A stretch of DNA of 60,181 bases from Volvariella volvacea V23 (Eukaryota; Basidiomycota; Agaricomycetes; Agaricales; Pluteaceae). Positions 32,671 to 42,749 of this stretch are shown here, one piece after another. Positions within the stretch are counted from its first letter, which is position 1, and every line of letters begins with the position of its first letter. The position numbers and the translations under genes were made by a program. The notes beneath the pieces were generated by a model. That model made no database searches. It was given only the letters and a program-made list of their open reading frames with translations, and was not told the origin of the DNA. The stretch covers positions 578,400 through 638,580 of the forward strand of contig KB722746.1 in assembly GCA_000349905.1 (NCBI GenBank), written 5' to 3'.

Positions 32671-34593
32671 TCACCAGTTCAAAAACAGCCCATGCTCCTT
32701 GTCCCTCCTCAGCTTCTCGATATACACAAACGTCACCACAATATCATCAACCATGTGCATCCCCTCCTGCCTGATCTCCAAAAACGCCTTGCCCTTCCAC
32801 CAGCTCCGCTTCGGCTTCGACTGTGTCTTTGGCGTTGCAGGATCCCAGGCCGGAACCGACAAAGACTCGTGCGCAGCTTCCACATCACCCCATGCGCTCG
32901 ATGACGCCCTCCCGCGCGTGTACCTCTCAAACTTCTCCTCCATCCTCGCCCTCTTCCTCTCCTTCTTCTTCGTCATCCTCCTCTTCCCGGCCCGATACGC
33001 GCCCGCAATCGTCTCCCACCCAAACAGGCTCGACTGCGCAGGATGAAACTGGGCAACCACCCTCCTCTCCTCGTCGTTCGTCACCAGCTCGGACGCAGCC
33101 CCGCCAATCACCCACACGTACTCCCTCCCGTCCTGTGCGCACCTAAACGCCCTGTTCCGCCCGTGCACGCCCCGCCCCCCGTCCTTCTGGAAGAACGCCC
33201 GCGTCTCGATCTCCCGCCCGCCCCACCGCATCCTGCACGCGCCCGAGAGCTTAAAGTCCAGATGGGCGAGATGCCCGAACCGCGGCGTGGTGTAGGACGG
33301 GTGGGAGGGGCGAGTGGAGCCTATAGTCTTGGTCGGGGAGAAGGCCATGGGCGAGGTCGAGTTGTGCGGGTTGTCAAAGTCGAAGAGGTCGCAGCGGCAG
33401 GGGTCGGGCTTGATGTATGGTTCCCTCGCATAGCATGCAGAGGAGTCGGAGTTTGTGTCTGAATCGGATTCCTCTTCGTGGATGGTCAAGTCGAACCTGC
33501 CCGGGAACGCGATCGCGCTCTTGTGCCGATCGACTCGGAGGTCGCTCCCAAGACGGACGTGGTCTCTGACCTTCTCCTCCTCTGTGGAATCCAACAAAGA
33601 CTCCCTGTGCACCCCCTCCCCCTCCTCTTCCCCACTTTCACCATCGCCACCTCCGTCCCCCACACCCACCACATTACGCAAACCACTCCTCCTCCTCGTT
33701 GCCAGCACCGACGTCGACTGCGCCCTCCTCGCCGCCGGCTGCTGCTTCTTGAGCACCACCCTATCCTTCCCCGCGTCATACCCGACACCACGTCTCGTGG
33801 ACACACTAGTCCCGGTGGCGTCTGCGATTGCATTCGGGACCGACGCAGCCGAACCCGAACGCGGAGGCGGAGATGGGCCGGGTTCTGGACAAGGAGAGGG
33901 AGAGGGAGAGGGAGAGGACAGATACTTGTCCTTCCAAGACGGCAAGGCCGGCTCCGAGCCCCTCTTCTTCGGCTTCGTCGTCGGCGTTGCGGGTGTCGCG
34001 CGGAAGCTGTGCGTGAAGCTCGCCCTCGAAAAGCTGTTCCTCGGACGGGTGGACCTCACGACTCTGAACGACGAAGGAGGGGACGGGTGCGGAGAGGGGG
34101 TGGTTGTGGATGTGGAAGTAGATGTGGTGCCGAGTGTAGAGAACAACGACGAGGAGGAGGATGTGTATTCACTCGCAGACCCTGGAGAGCCCGCGCGCCC
34201 ACCTGGACGGCGGGGGCGCGAGCCCTCGTCGTCATTGCTATCGCCATTGTTATCATCGGGGGGTAACCTCCCCCACGACGTCCTGGGCTTCAAAAACCCC
34301 CTCGAGAACGACCCAGGCGAGGACGGGCGGCACATCGCCATCGCCATCGCCATCGTCGCCCGTCTGAACAAGCCCCTCCTCTCACCTCCCTTGGCCTCCT
34401 GTCTCACCGCGCCCGGCTCCTCCTCTTCGCTCTCCCGAGTGGGGATGTCGCCCGGCACGGCCTTGTTGATCGTCGTCGTGAACCTGCAGTTGGGCGCGAG
34501 GGAGAAGGGCGTGTGGACGCGGTAGAAGATCTGCCCGTCGTAGGTCGAGTAGGTCGATTGGAGGTGGGAGCGGTTGGAGAGGTAGAGGTTCAT
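32671..34593 (-). CDS. DUF6593-type protein with a large low-complexity insertion
   Basis: An uninterrupted frame of 640 codons. The N-terminus (MNLYLSNRSHLQSTYS, DGQIFYRVHTPFSL, TTINKAVPGD) and C-terminus match the two halves of the small beta-rich DUF6593 fold common in Agaricomycetes. The C-terminal half includes HLDFKLSGACRMRWGGREIE, GREYVWVIGGAASELVTND, RRVVAQFHP and LEIRQEGMHMVDDIVVTFVY. Between them (about residues 55-400) is a Ser/Pro/Arg/Glu-rich stretch with an encoded PSPSPSP run (GGGAGA repeats near 33893) and an acidic GDGGGDGESGEEEGEG tract. The usual family protein is around 200 residues, as in the relative at 40292-41213. The function of the family is unknown. The insertion is probably disordered. 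Confidence 0.82.
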   Translation of the reverse strand: MNLYLSNRSHLQSTYSTYDGQIFYRVHTPFSLAPNCRFTTTINKAVPGDIPTRESEEEEPGAVRQEAKGGERRGLFRRATMAMAMAMCRPSSPGSFSRGFLKPRTSWGRLPPDDNNGDSNDDEGSRPRRPGGRAGSPGSASEYTSSSSSLFSTLGTTSTSTSTTTPSPHPSPPSSFRVVRSTRPRNSFSRASFTHSFRATPATPTTKPKKRGSEPALPSWKDKYLSSPSPSPSPCPEPGPSPPPRSGSAASVPNAIADATGTSVSTRRGVGYDAGKDRVVLKKQQPAARRAQSTSVLATRRRSGLRNVVGVGDGGGDGESGEEEGEGVHRESLLDSTEEEKVRDHVRLGSDLRVDRHKSAIAFPGRFDLTIHEEESDSDTNSDSSACYAREPYIKPDPCRCDLFDFDNPHNSTSPMAFSPTKTIGSTRPSHPSYTTPRFGHLAHLDFKLSGACRMRWGGREIETRAFFQKDGGRGVHGRNRAFRCAQDGREYVWVIGGAASELVTNDEERRVVAQFHPAQSSLFGWETIAGAYRAGKRRMTKKKERKRARMEEKFERYTRGRASSSAWGDVEAAHESLSVPAWDPATPKTQSKPKRSWWKGKAFLEIRQEGMHMVDDIVVTFVYIEKLRRDKEHGLFLNW

Positions 34594-35285
34594 GGTTGGG
34601 GTTGCGATTATGATTGAAGGTTGGTGGTTATGGTTGAATGCTGTATGAGTCTGTGGGGTGGAGGTGTTAGTGTTAGTGACTCGAGTTCGAGCTCGAGATA
34701 AGAGGAGCTGCTCACTTTGGTGGTTCAGGTCTTTAGCTTCGAGTGGCCAGCTGCTCGATGCCTCGTATTCGCAGTGAGTAGTGTCTGCGTCAGTTGTTAT
34801 TGATGCTCAATGAACTTGTGATGTGGTCGATATCGATGTGATAGCAGCAGTAGCAATATAGCAGTAGCAGTATAGTCAACGTTGTGGTCAGAAAGAAAGA
34901 GTATGCTGCACGAAAGGGGGGGCCAACCCCCGAATATGAAGCGACGACGCTCCTTGATGCTGTGTTCTGAATCCTCACCTCAATGGTACAGGTGCGTGCA
35001 GTCTGCAGCAATGCAATGCAGGCGAACTTGAAGAGGGGCTTGGGTGTGAGGTGCCAGTGTACGGAATAGGAGGCGTGCGTGGTGCTCGAGTTGTGGTGCG
35101 GATGACATACTGTACCGGGGGGATACCTGTGCCCTCTGGCATCGCCGTGACATTCTGTACAGAGGCGAAAACGGTGGACCGACGAAGGCTGGTTTCTACG
35201 CCCAAAATAGGGTAAAAGTGTTGTATTCGTTCTGATCGCGAATTTCAGATTTGAAATTTCAACGGCCCATGGCCCAGTGAGACAG
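34594..35285. other. Upstream region of the DUF6593-type gene
   Basis: About 690 bases without a supported gene. A short AGCAG(T/C)A microsatellite-like run lies near 34841-34873 (CAGCAGTAGCAATATAGCAG). The rest should contain promoter and 5' UTR of the minus-strand gene. Confidence 0.4.
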
Positions 35286-35600
35286 GGTGGGCGAGATGGA
35301 TATCACGCTCAAACGTTCGACGGAGTTGGAGTTGAGAACAAGGGGGGTGCATCGTGGTGATGTCCCCTCGCGGACGTATCGAGGAACCCGTCTGAAAATG
35401 CTTCCGCTCCCGTTCGTGCCAGAGTCGGTGCTTCGGGTGGTGGAGGGCGTCGTTGGGTGCTCTACCGAGTTTCCTTTGGCGTGCTATTGGAATAGCTCCT
35501 GGTCGACGGCCATCGTGGACGTATTGATTCCTCGGAATTTTGCCAGAAATTCGCTAATGGTCTCCACCAGAATTGAACACGCCATCGCAATCTAACTAGA
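35286..35600. repeat. Diverged repeat, copy 1 (partner near 36440-36660)
   Basis: Parts of this segment align with 36440-36660 in the same orientation. CATCGTGGTGATGTCCCCTC here corresponds to CACCGTGATATCCCCTC there; next comes GGAACCCGTCTGAAAATGCTT versus GGAGCCGTCAAAAATGCTT, then GGTGGAGGGCGTCGTTGGG versus GATGGAGGGCACCGTCGTGGG. No protein family is recognisable in either copy. Confidence 0.55.
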
Positions 35601-36439
35601 TTGCTGTAATAGCGTGCTCTAACCTCAGCGACACCGTAATCATACCTCTGGAGCACTATCGCATGACGGAAGATAATAAAGTTATTAAAGTTCTCGAGTA
35701 ACCGCTAAAAGGGAGAGAAGGAGGTTACTGTTGTCAGTGGGCGAATCGGGCTCCAAACCGTAGGATTATCCTACTCTGCCTTTCCAAGGCTGCCGGAGGT
35801 CGTGCAGTATATTAGCATGGATTCTGGCTAAGTGTTAATTGCACGCTGGCGTGCCAATTTAGAGCTATATAAACGTTGTGAAGTTGACTATAGACCCCGG
35901 ACGTAGTCGACGCAGGCATTCAAGTTGTGAGTGGCAAAGTATAGTGCGGAAAACGCGCATAGCGAAACTACCTCTCTGCGTCCTAGAACCAGGCTATGGA
36001 TTATAATCGTTAGTACGCCGTAATAACCAATATAATGTGAATATTACCCTAATAAACCACTAACCTAGCCTAATATTCGCGATTATAAACCCCTTATATA
36101 GAATATTAGCGCTAATATTCTATATAAGGGATGTTAGCGTCTGCATGGTTCGCTGACGTGAGCTCTGCGGGTCTCAGCTGGGAATTTGGAGTACTAACTT
36201 GTATCACACCACGCGAAATAGTATACGCGTTGAGCGTTATGTCAAGCTGCTTCCCTTATCGCAGCACTCGTCAATAATGTAGTGTTGACTTCATAGTGCG
36301 TTTCTTGTATCTTGCCAAACAACAATATACTATATCAAAATATTTTCGTCCTTGCCAACAACTTCCATCAACGTAAATGCATCACCGACATCGAGGAAGG
36401 AACATACCCAGCCACACCTCTCCACAAGATGACACACGA
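35601..36439. other. AT-rich gene-free region containing a perfect palindrome
   Basis: The 35.86-36.15 kb part is strongly AT-rich with many TAATATT and TATATAA words, unlike its surroundings. It contains the 40-bp palindrome listed separately. I see no gene. Confidence 0.45.
36091..36130. repeat. Perfect 40-bp palindrome
   Basis: The left half (36091-36110) begins CCCTTATATAGAATATTAGC and the right half (36111-36130) is its exact reverse complement, with no spacer. It could extrude a cruciform or be a fused pair of terminal inverted repeats left by a miniature transposon. No target-site duplication is visible next to it. Confidence 0.9.
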
Positions 36440-36660
36440 CCTCACGAGCCAACATGAAGGGGATCGAGGGGCGTCCACCGTGATATCCCCTCCGAGGTAC
36501 ATTTAAGGAGCCGTCAAAAATGCTTTGGCGATGGAGGGCACCGTCGTGGGGGACGGTCTGCTGAATCTCCTTCTGGCTTTCTGTTACGGTAGCTCCCAGT
36601 CCAAGTCCACTTTTTGACGGGAACGCCCTGGGTCTTGGGAATCTTGGTCCATGGTGAGCG
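36440..36660. repeat. Diverged repeat, copy 2 (partner at 35286-35600)
   Basis: See the partner for aligned blocks. This copy lies just upstream of the broken F-box-like gene at 36780. Confidence 0.55.
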
Positions 36661-36779
36661 CTTCTCCAGTACACCAGAGGTACTGTGAATCAACTCGGTT
36701 AGTACTCATGGCCCAAACTACCTGATTTGTGTATCTTTCTCTAGTTCTCTCAGGGAATACACAGTTACGTCACATAAAA

Positions 36780-38024
36780 ATGCGCCATATGTCCGATCAG
36801 CGCTCTACCAAGTTGCTTTTCTTATCGCAACATTCATCAATGGTGGACAATTTCCAGCAAATGACTTCCCTACCCTCAGTTCACCACAAGACTAGAAGGC
36901 ATACAAGCGATCACACTTGTGCTGTCTCTTCGATCAGCACTCTCTACCCAGACATCCTCAGCACCATCTTCTATATCATCGCAGGACTCTGGTTGGGCAT
37001 GTCTGCAGCTACTGGCGGTCTGTAGCCCTCGATACTCCTCAATTATGGAATCACTTTAAAATTTGTCCAACTCCAAACTACAATATTGGGTGGATCTCTG
37101 AGTGTCAAAGACGTGCACAATCGATTCCACTTCATGTCAGCATACATACGAGCAGGCNNNNNNNNNNNNNNNNNNNNNNNNNNNNNNNNNNNNNNNNNNN
37201 NNNNNNNNNNNNNNNNNNNNNNNNNNNNNNNNNNNNNNNNNNNNNNNNNNNNNNNNNGTTCCAATCAATCTACTCCCATTTCTGCCGAGCCAATACACCA
37301 AGCCCTCCCAGACTTCCGTCACATCGAAACGCTTAGTATTGGCGCAGATGTGAAACTGACACAGGACATATTGAGAGGGTACACAGGTATATCCGATCCA
37401 GTCATTCGTCATCTTTCCATATCGATACATAGCTCTGAAGATGACCAGTTGAGGAGCAGTAATCAACCGTATGCTTTCAAAACCAATGGTATGCCCCAAC
37501 CAGAGAGCTTACCTTTGCATATTCATAGGGTCAATGACTGTTCGGTTTCTTCTTTCCGTGCACTGAGGACCCTTCACATCTCCACACCGTATCCAACCGC
37601 ACTTCACTTTTTTCTGTCCTTCCTTGTCTAGAGGATCTGAGCTTTTCTGTTGATCGCTCTCATCTTTTCATGCCACCGACTGGTCCAATCATCTACAAAA
37701 ACGCTTCCTTCCAATCGCTCAAAAACCTCAATATGTCCACTCCCTCTCTATATCTCGCTGCGTGTATCTTGGAGTTCCTTAACTTCCCTTCTTGCATATC
37801 ACATGCCCTAACCTCAATGATATCAAGATCATATTACTAAAATCTGATAATCGCTATGAAACGCCAATTGACATCGAAGTTTTTCTCGTAGATTTAGCGA
37901 GTAAACTCGAGCAAAAGAGTACAGGGAACTGCCTCAAGACGTTAACTATAACTGGTAAATTGGATAAATGGCCATCTGACTCTGCTGTCGAGGATACGAG
38001 AGGTTGTACAGGATGTCAGATTTG
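36780..38024 (+). pseudogene. F-box-like gene, frameshifted and interrupted by the assembly gap
   Basis: The 5' part reads VDNFQQMTSLPSVHH and then an F-box-type ISTLYPDILSTIFYI. One base later the adjacent frame continues with VGHVCSYWRSVALDTPQLW and NHFKICPTPNY, matching the YVPQTSHVCRYWRQVALQTP element of the pseudogene at 26600. After the gap the frame HQALPDFRHIETLSIGADVK and SFRALRTLHISTPYPTALHF stops near 37631. A last fragment (37792-38025) reads CPNLNDIKIILLKSDN and CLKTLTITGKLDKW, a Leu-rich repeat style. At least two frame disruptions make it likely dead, but the gap prevents certainty. Confidence 0.65.
37158..37257. other. Assembly gap (100 N)
   Basis: Exactly 100 N characters, the conventional size for a scaffold gap of unknown length. 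It lies inside a repetitive gene family, a likely cause of the break. Confidence 0.98.
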
Positions 38025-40291
38025 ATGCGCCGAAGTAATAAAATCACCATTGTTAGCGTGTACAAATAGGTGCGGCCAGTATATAATAATAGCCCTCTTC
38101 TCATGCCCTTGTTTGTATCACCCATTTTACAATGATTGAAGTTGACTCGGTCGCGTTTGCTCCCATGGATTATGCTGAGCTGGTTAACCACATTTTGTGT
38201 GGCCATGATTCAATACAAGCCCTCAAAAAATTTTGAACACGGAGGTAACACCCACTATAAAGATTGAAGGTAACAAACCCTTGTCCTACCCTTATCATAC
38301 TTCTCTAAGACACTATGACATAACTGAAAAAATTCATTTAAGGTGCTTCTGCTTCAAATTGAATACCGTTCAATACGCTGTACATGGAGCGCATACACTG
38401 GCCTGAGCTCCAACACGGCGTACAGCACAATTTGCTCCTCCACAGAAACAGACGTCTCCATTTAACCAGTACTTAAGAAGTAGGCGATGGCATTCTGTCC
38501 ATTCAATTGGTTTCTTCCAGTTTCCACCCGCAGAACACGCCAGGTGACCGATCATCAGCAACCACGATAAAGCCCTATAGAATTACCTGACCTGAAGGCA
38601 AAATACCACCCGCCATCCGTCATGATGCCGATCACAAGCATTGGCACTGACGCTCTTCGAAAGGCAAAGGCAAAATGAAAACGAAGCATTTTCTCTCCGA
38701 CAGCTCGGGCTCCCTGTGCCACTGCCAGCGGAAACACGTCAGTGCAAATGCAAATGTAAACGCAAACGCAAACGCAAAAGGTCAATATCGTTCTTCTTCT
38801 TGCTCTTCAAGGTAAAATTCCCGACGGCGAATACTAGGAGAACACCCACCAGTGATGCATTGGGGAAGGGAATTCATCCCCCCTTTGGTGCTGGTGGAAA
38901 CGACCTCACCTCCGTTCCTGCCTTCTTTTTCGTCTCCCAACTTCTCGTCTTCCTTTCTTCAGCCCATCTCCCGCATTTGCATTATCATCAGCACTCGATC
39001 ACGATTCAAAAGGAAATGCGAGTCACAACTCGCAGTTCCATTAGAGATAGGACCACGTAGAACGTAGCTGGCTACCATCCGTCCCTGTGGCATTCGCGAA
39101 CCACGGCCGCCCCAAGCCGTCAATGGTACTTTCATACGCAGGATCCAGCATCCCCTCGCACGTCAAATTGCCTCTCTCACACTACCCCTACTTCTCCTTC
39201 TCCCGCTTCTCTTTTCTTTTTTTTTTTTCCTTGATCAACTCGTCAGTGAATCGATTCGGAAGAGGGTGTGCCTATCGATCAATCAATCAACAAATTTCAG
39301 GTTACTTACCACTTGAATAAACTAGAATCGAAGGACTTCGGATCCACAAACAACATACCAATTCAGTAGCGATGATTTCCTCTATTGGCCATGGCGATTC
39401 ATCAGATAGGAATGCAAGATGCCCAGATGGGAATGTCAAGAAGCGACGGAATATATTTACGTATGCGTGTGGTACTACATATATACATATATACAGTCAA
39501 GGATCCCAATGCAAAAGGGAGAGCCAAATTGTCCGATTAGTAGGTGGAATAATAGAAGTACGGGGAGAGCACGGAAAGCGATGTAACAGTGCAGACGACG
39601 TCAAGTAGCCCAATCGGAAAGGAAACACGAAAGCGGCAGTGAGAGTGGGTAAGTGTCCGGAACCAACAATGACCAGAGTCCAATACAAAGACGCGGAAAA
39701 CAGAGAACAGGAGAGAATACATAAAATGTCCCTTTGACGAGAAATGCACAGCCAAAAAAGTCCATATCAAATATCAAATATCGTTCATTGCACCATTGGC
39801 ACAGGGGCTTCTGGTGGCGCATACCTACTTTCATTTTGACGATTCCTGGACCACGGCTCTCCCTCCCCAACGAACAGGCCACGGAAGGGAAAAGGAAAAT
39901 TTGCGTTCCATCAAACGTCTCATCATGTAGAGAATCAACTCCCCAAGTGAACCCTAGGCTTCCCCAACAGCGGGACTGTCCTTTGTTTCGCACTGGCCAG
40001 CTTCCCAAGACCACAAGTGGTGCAGGCACCTCCAAATCGGACGTAAGGAAGGGGTATAAATATGCTTCAAGAAGCACTGTCCGGTGACGTTGTGTGCGAA
40101 TTTTCCATTCGTCCAAGAAGCCGCTGTACGTGTTCGCGATCGCGATCACAGGTAGGTAGGGTAGCCAAGGCATGTTAATCAACACAGAAAAAGAAGGTGG
40201 TCGTCATTTTCGTCCTTGCAGTGTCGTAAGCGTCGTCCAACTCTGTCCTGCTAGAGTCGGGGGTTGTTGGTGGTGGTGGGCGGGTGCAGGC
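38025..40291. other. Gene-free region with low-complexity tracts
   Basis: About 2.3 kb with no gene I can support. A 194-codon minus-strand frame at 39601-40185 (MLINMPWLPYLPVIAIAN) has no known resemblance and no splice-consistent extension. Tracts include a hexanucleotide repeat (38743-38780), a T-run near 39216 and CAATCAATCAATCAAC near 39277. It may contain the 3' UTR of the gene at 40292. Confidence 0.4.
38743..38780. repeat. Hexanucleotide microsatellite (GCAAAT/CGCAAA)n
   Basis: Six to seven imperfect 6-base units: TGCAAATGCAAATGTAAACG followed by CAAACGCAAACGCAAAAG. A related GGCAAA unit appears slightly upstream (38664-38674). Confidence 0.85.
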
Positions 40292-41213
40292 TTAGAAGTA
40301 TCCGCGGACTTTCTCCCGCTGCTTGATAAAGGTGACGAATGTGGAGATGATGAGGTCCAGAGCGCCATATCCCGAGGGAAAGACTTCGAGGAAGGCCTTG
40401 CGCGAACGTGAAACGATCCCCAGTTTCGCTCGCCGATAGCGCGCAAGGGGCGCGATGTAGTTTTCGTTTACGAAAAGCTATTGAAACGAGAGTTTGTGGG
40501 GTGGGGTGGAAACATCAGGGTGGAAATTACAATCAGCAAATCAAGGAACCGCGATGAGAGGACAGATGAGAAAGTTGGGGAGGATGGATAGATCGGGGAT
40601 AAGGTTGTACTCACCACCGGGCACTGGAGGAACATCTGCCATTTGTAATGTCGGTTATCAGGCCCAATGAACGACCACGAGCTGTGAGCAGAAACACGTG
40701 GAGGTCAGTACGAAGGCACGTCAGAAACAGATTCCAGAATGAAAAAGGGCCCGGGCCACTCGAAGAGCAAGCGAAAGGCCATATATGGACATCCGTCACA
40801 CAACCGCCCAAAGAACACGCGACTCACTCAAATAGGTCCGGCGAGCTGTGAGGAAGGATATCAACAACTATTTCTGCGTCGTCGCTGCAATTTACCATCA
40901 GAGTGGTCCCCTGAGGCCCCAGCGGGTCGATCCTGCCCACTTCGATCTCGACCTCGCCGACGCTGCTCGAGTCGCTGTCCCCGCTGTCGTGGTATCGGCG
41001 ACCACGGCTCCATGGGCCTGTCGATCGCGGATCTACGGCTCTGCTTGGCCTGCTGTTCGAGGGAAGGTCTTCAGTCAGACGGAGGATGGTGGTTGTGGAC
41101 GAGTTGAAGGGCGATTCTGCTACATAGAGCACACGCCCCTCTGGCGTCGTGTACTGCGTCTTCATCGGGTTGTTCTGGGCGAGGGTGAGCTGGAGGGAGG
41201 ACGAAGACGACAT
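40292..41213 (-). CDS. DUF6593-type protein
   Basis: Three exons (41213-40828, 40681-40615, 40477-40292) encode 212 residues. It begins MSSSSSLQLTLAQNNPMKTQ and contains the family pattern. TTPEGRVLYVAESPF is the first beta hairpin, then SWSFIGPDNRHYKWQMF holds the YKW core. YIAPLARYRRAKLGIVSRSR follows, and the last strand and helix are GYGALDLIISTFVTFIKQRE. Length is typical of the family. Phase is kept at both introns (TTTGA|C and CCGGTG|CTT). The family is widespread in Agaricomycetes and uncharacterised; no catalytic residues are known. Compared with the relative at 32671-34593 it lacks the long low-complexity insertion, having only a Ser-rich 35-residue linker. Confidence 0.85.
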
Positions 41214-42149
41214 GGGTGGGACGTAGGGAGTTTGGTCGAGGTGTCGGTGGCTTTACGAGGGGGTAGTTGTGGGTATATATATAATAATTAGACCAGTCGG
41301 GAGAAGGTTAATGCAACGAGCAGATCGAGCTTCAACCCAAGACACGAGGACAGCAATCAACGTCAAGCCAAAGGAAGAAGGATCAAAGAAACCAGACGGA
41401 GTGAGGGAATTTGCGCAAGCTGCGGGGGGGAATGCACGCGTCCTTTTTCTGCAGCTCGGGGGCGTGGTGAGGCCCATTTAAAAGGTGGTAGGGTGGCGTT
41501 TTGGCGTGAGAGCAAAACGCCCGAGGCGCAGGGCCATGCCCGACAGTGGAGTCTATTCCCTTCAGGTTTGGCTGATAGATGATAGTCCAATGAAGTGCCC
41601 CCTGGCAAATTCCAGGCTGGGGGACCTAGAGTGCTGACTGTGCGCCTTCATATCACAACGGCTAATGGGTCCTGGGAATTATGACATCATTGCGTGGCTG
41701 AGTAAACTGGGTGTATCCGGCGCATGCATCCCGATCCGAGTGCGCTCGCGACCTCCAACATGCGGTGCTCGTTATGCTCCAGGGTCCGAGATGACGTCTC
41801 CCGCTGTCTCTCGGTAAAAAAGGCGCTGCTGAGTCAAGGACGATAGTGCACGAGTTCAGACCAGAATGATCTTCGTGATGCTACCATTATAAATCACATC
41901 GTATGTGGAGACTCGGGTTCGCGATGAGCACGATTTCTAACCGCACATGTTTACAGTACAGTATCCAAGATCTGAGGATCTTCTAAATTGACGTCCGTGC
42001 AGCAGTCGCTGCATATCACATTGGCGGTACGTCTACACGATGCGAGTCATTCACACTTCTCTAGAGTCCGTGCTGCCGTATCGTATTACACTATGGTTGG
42101 AACGCAGATGATCTACGCGCGATGACTGGCAGAGTCATCGTAAATCTGG
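41214..42149. other. Upstream region of the DUF6593-type gene
   Basis: About 940 bases without a supported gene. TATATATAATAATTAG near 41274-41289 lies about 60 bases upstream of the gene start at 41213 and could serve as its AT-rich core promoter. The rest shows nothing recognisable. Confidence 0.4.
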
Positions 42150-42700
42150 TAGGGTCTAGGAGGGTACTCCTACTCCTCAACACCTACCTCTAGGCTAGAA
42201 TTCTAGATCAAGTACGACTGGATCAATGGGGAGTGTATTACGCTTGCTTTCTTCGTACTCTATTTCCAATTTTTTGAGGTTCAACGACTCGAATGGAGGA
42301 GCTGATAAGAGCATGATCTTCAACGGACTTGAATCGTGCCGTCTCCTGCCTTTAGAGCATCGACACAAAATTGAGAACCCCAATTGCCTAGCTCCGGAAT
42401 TTAGTTCCTGTGGATCAATGAACGCGCAATCTCTTGAAATGACACAAAAGCTGGGATAAACGGAATTGAGTGCAGTCATATGACAGGCTTTCGAGATCTA
42501 CAAGTACTTACTACTAAAAGCCAGATTGGTAAACCAGATGTGGCGTAAAAAGTGAGCAGGGATGCTGTAGGTGCGGGTGAATCGGATTCGTAACACACTC
42601 TGGAGATCGAGATGGGGTCTTGTTTGATCCAGGACCTCCTGGAGGGAGAGCGAGTCTCGAGATGAATCGACTCATGGGAGTATGACATGAGGCGTTCCTA
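42150..42700 (-). pseudogene. F-box-like array unit 1, truncated and internally deleted
   Basis: Pieces of the intact relative at 44631-46109 appear in order on the minus strand: CSLFTPHLVYQSG, then DPQELNSGARQLGFSILCRC, then SAPPFESLNLKKLEIEYEES, then a VVLDLEF end. Stops follow the first piece, roughly 200 nt between the second and third are missing, and the 3' two thirds of the gene are absent. Upstream sequence shared with the intact copy (GGTCACGCTTTTCGTGAG) is still present at 42705-42724. Confidence 0.82.
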
Positions 42701-42749
42701 ATTTTCGGTCACGCTTTTCGTGAGATACAGCAAGCACCATGCTCGTCCA

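Noticed and set aside
35740..35820. Possible small structured RNA near GGGCTCCAAACCGTAGG
   Set aside because: Short complementary words exist (GTAGGATTATCCTAC), but no tRNA boxes or extended fold are present; isolated hairpin only.
39601..40185. 194-codon minus-strand open frame
   Set aside because: It is long enough to be noticed but carries no domain-like pattern, overlaps a plus-strand frame of 117 codons, and lacks a plausible partner exon.
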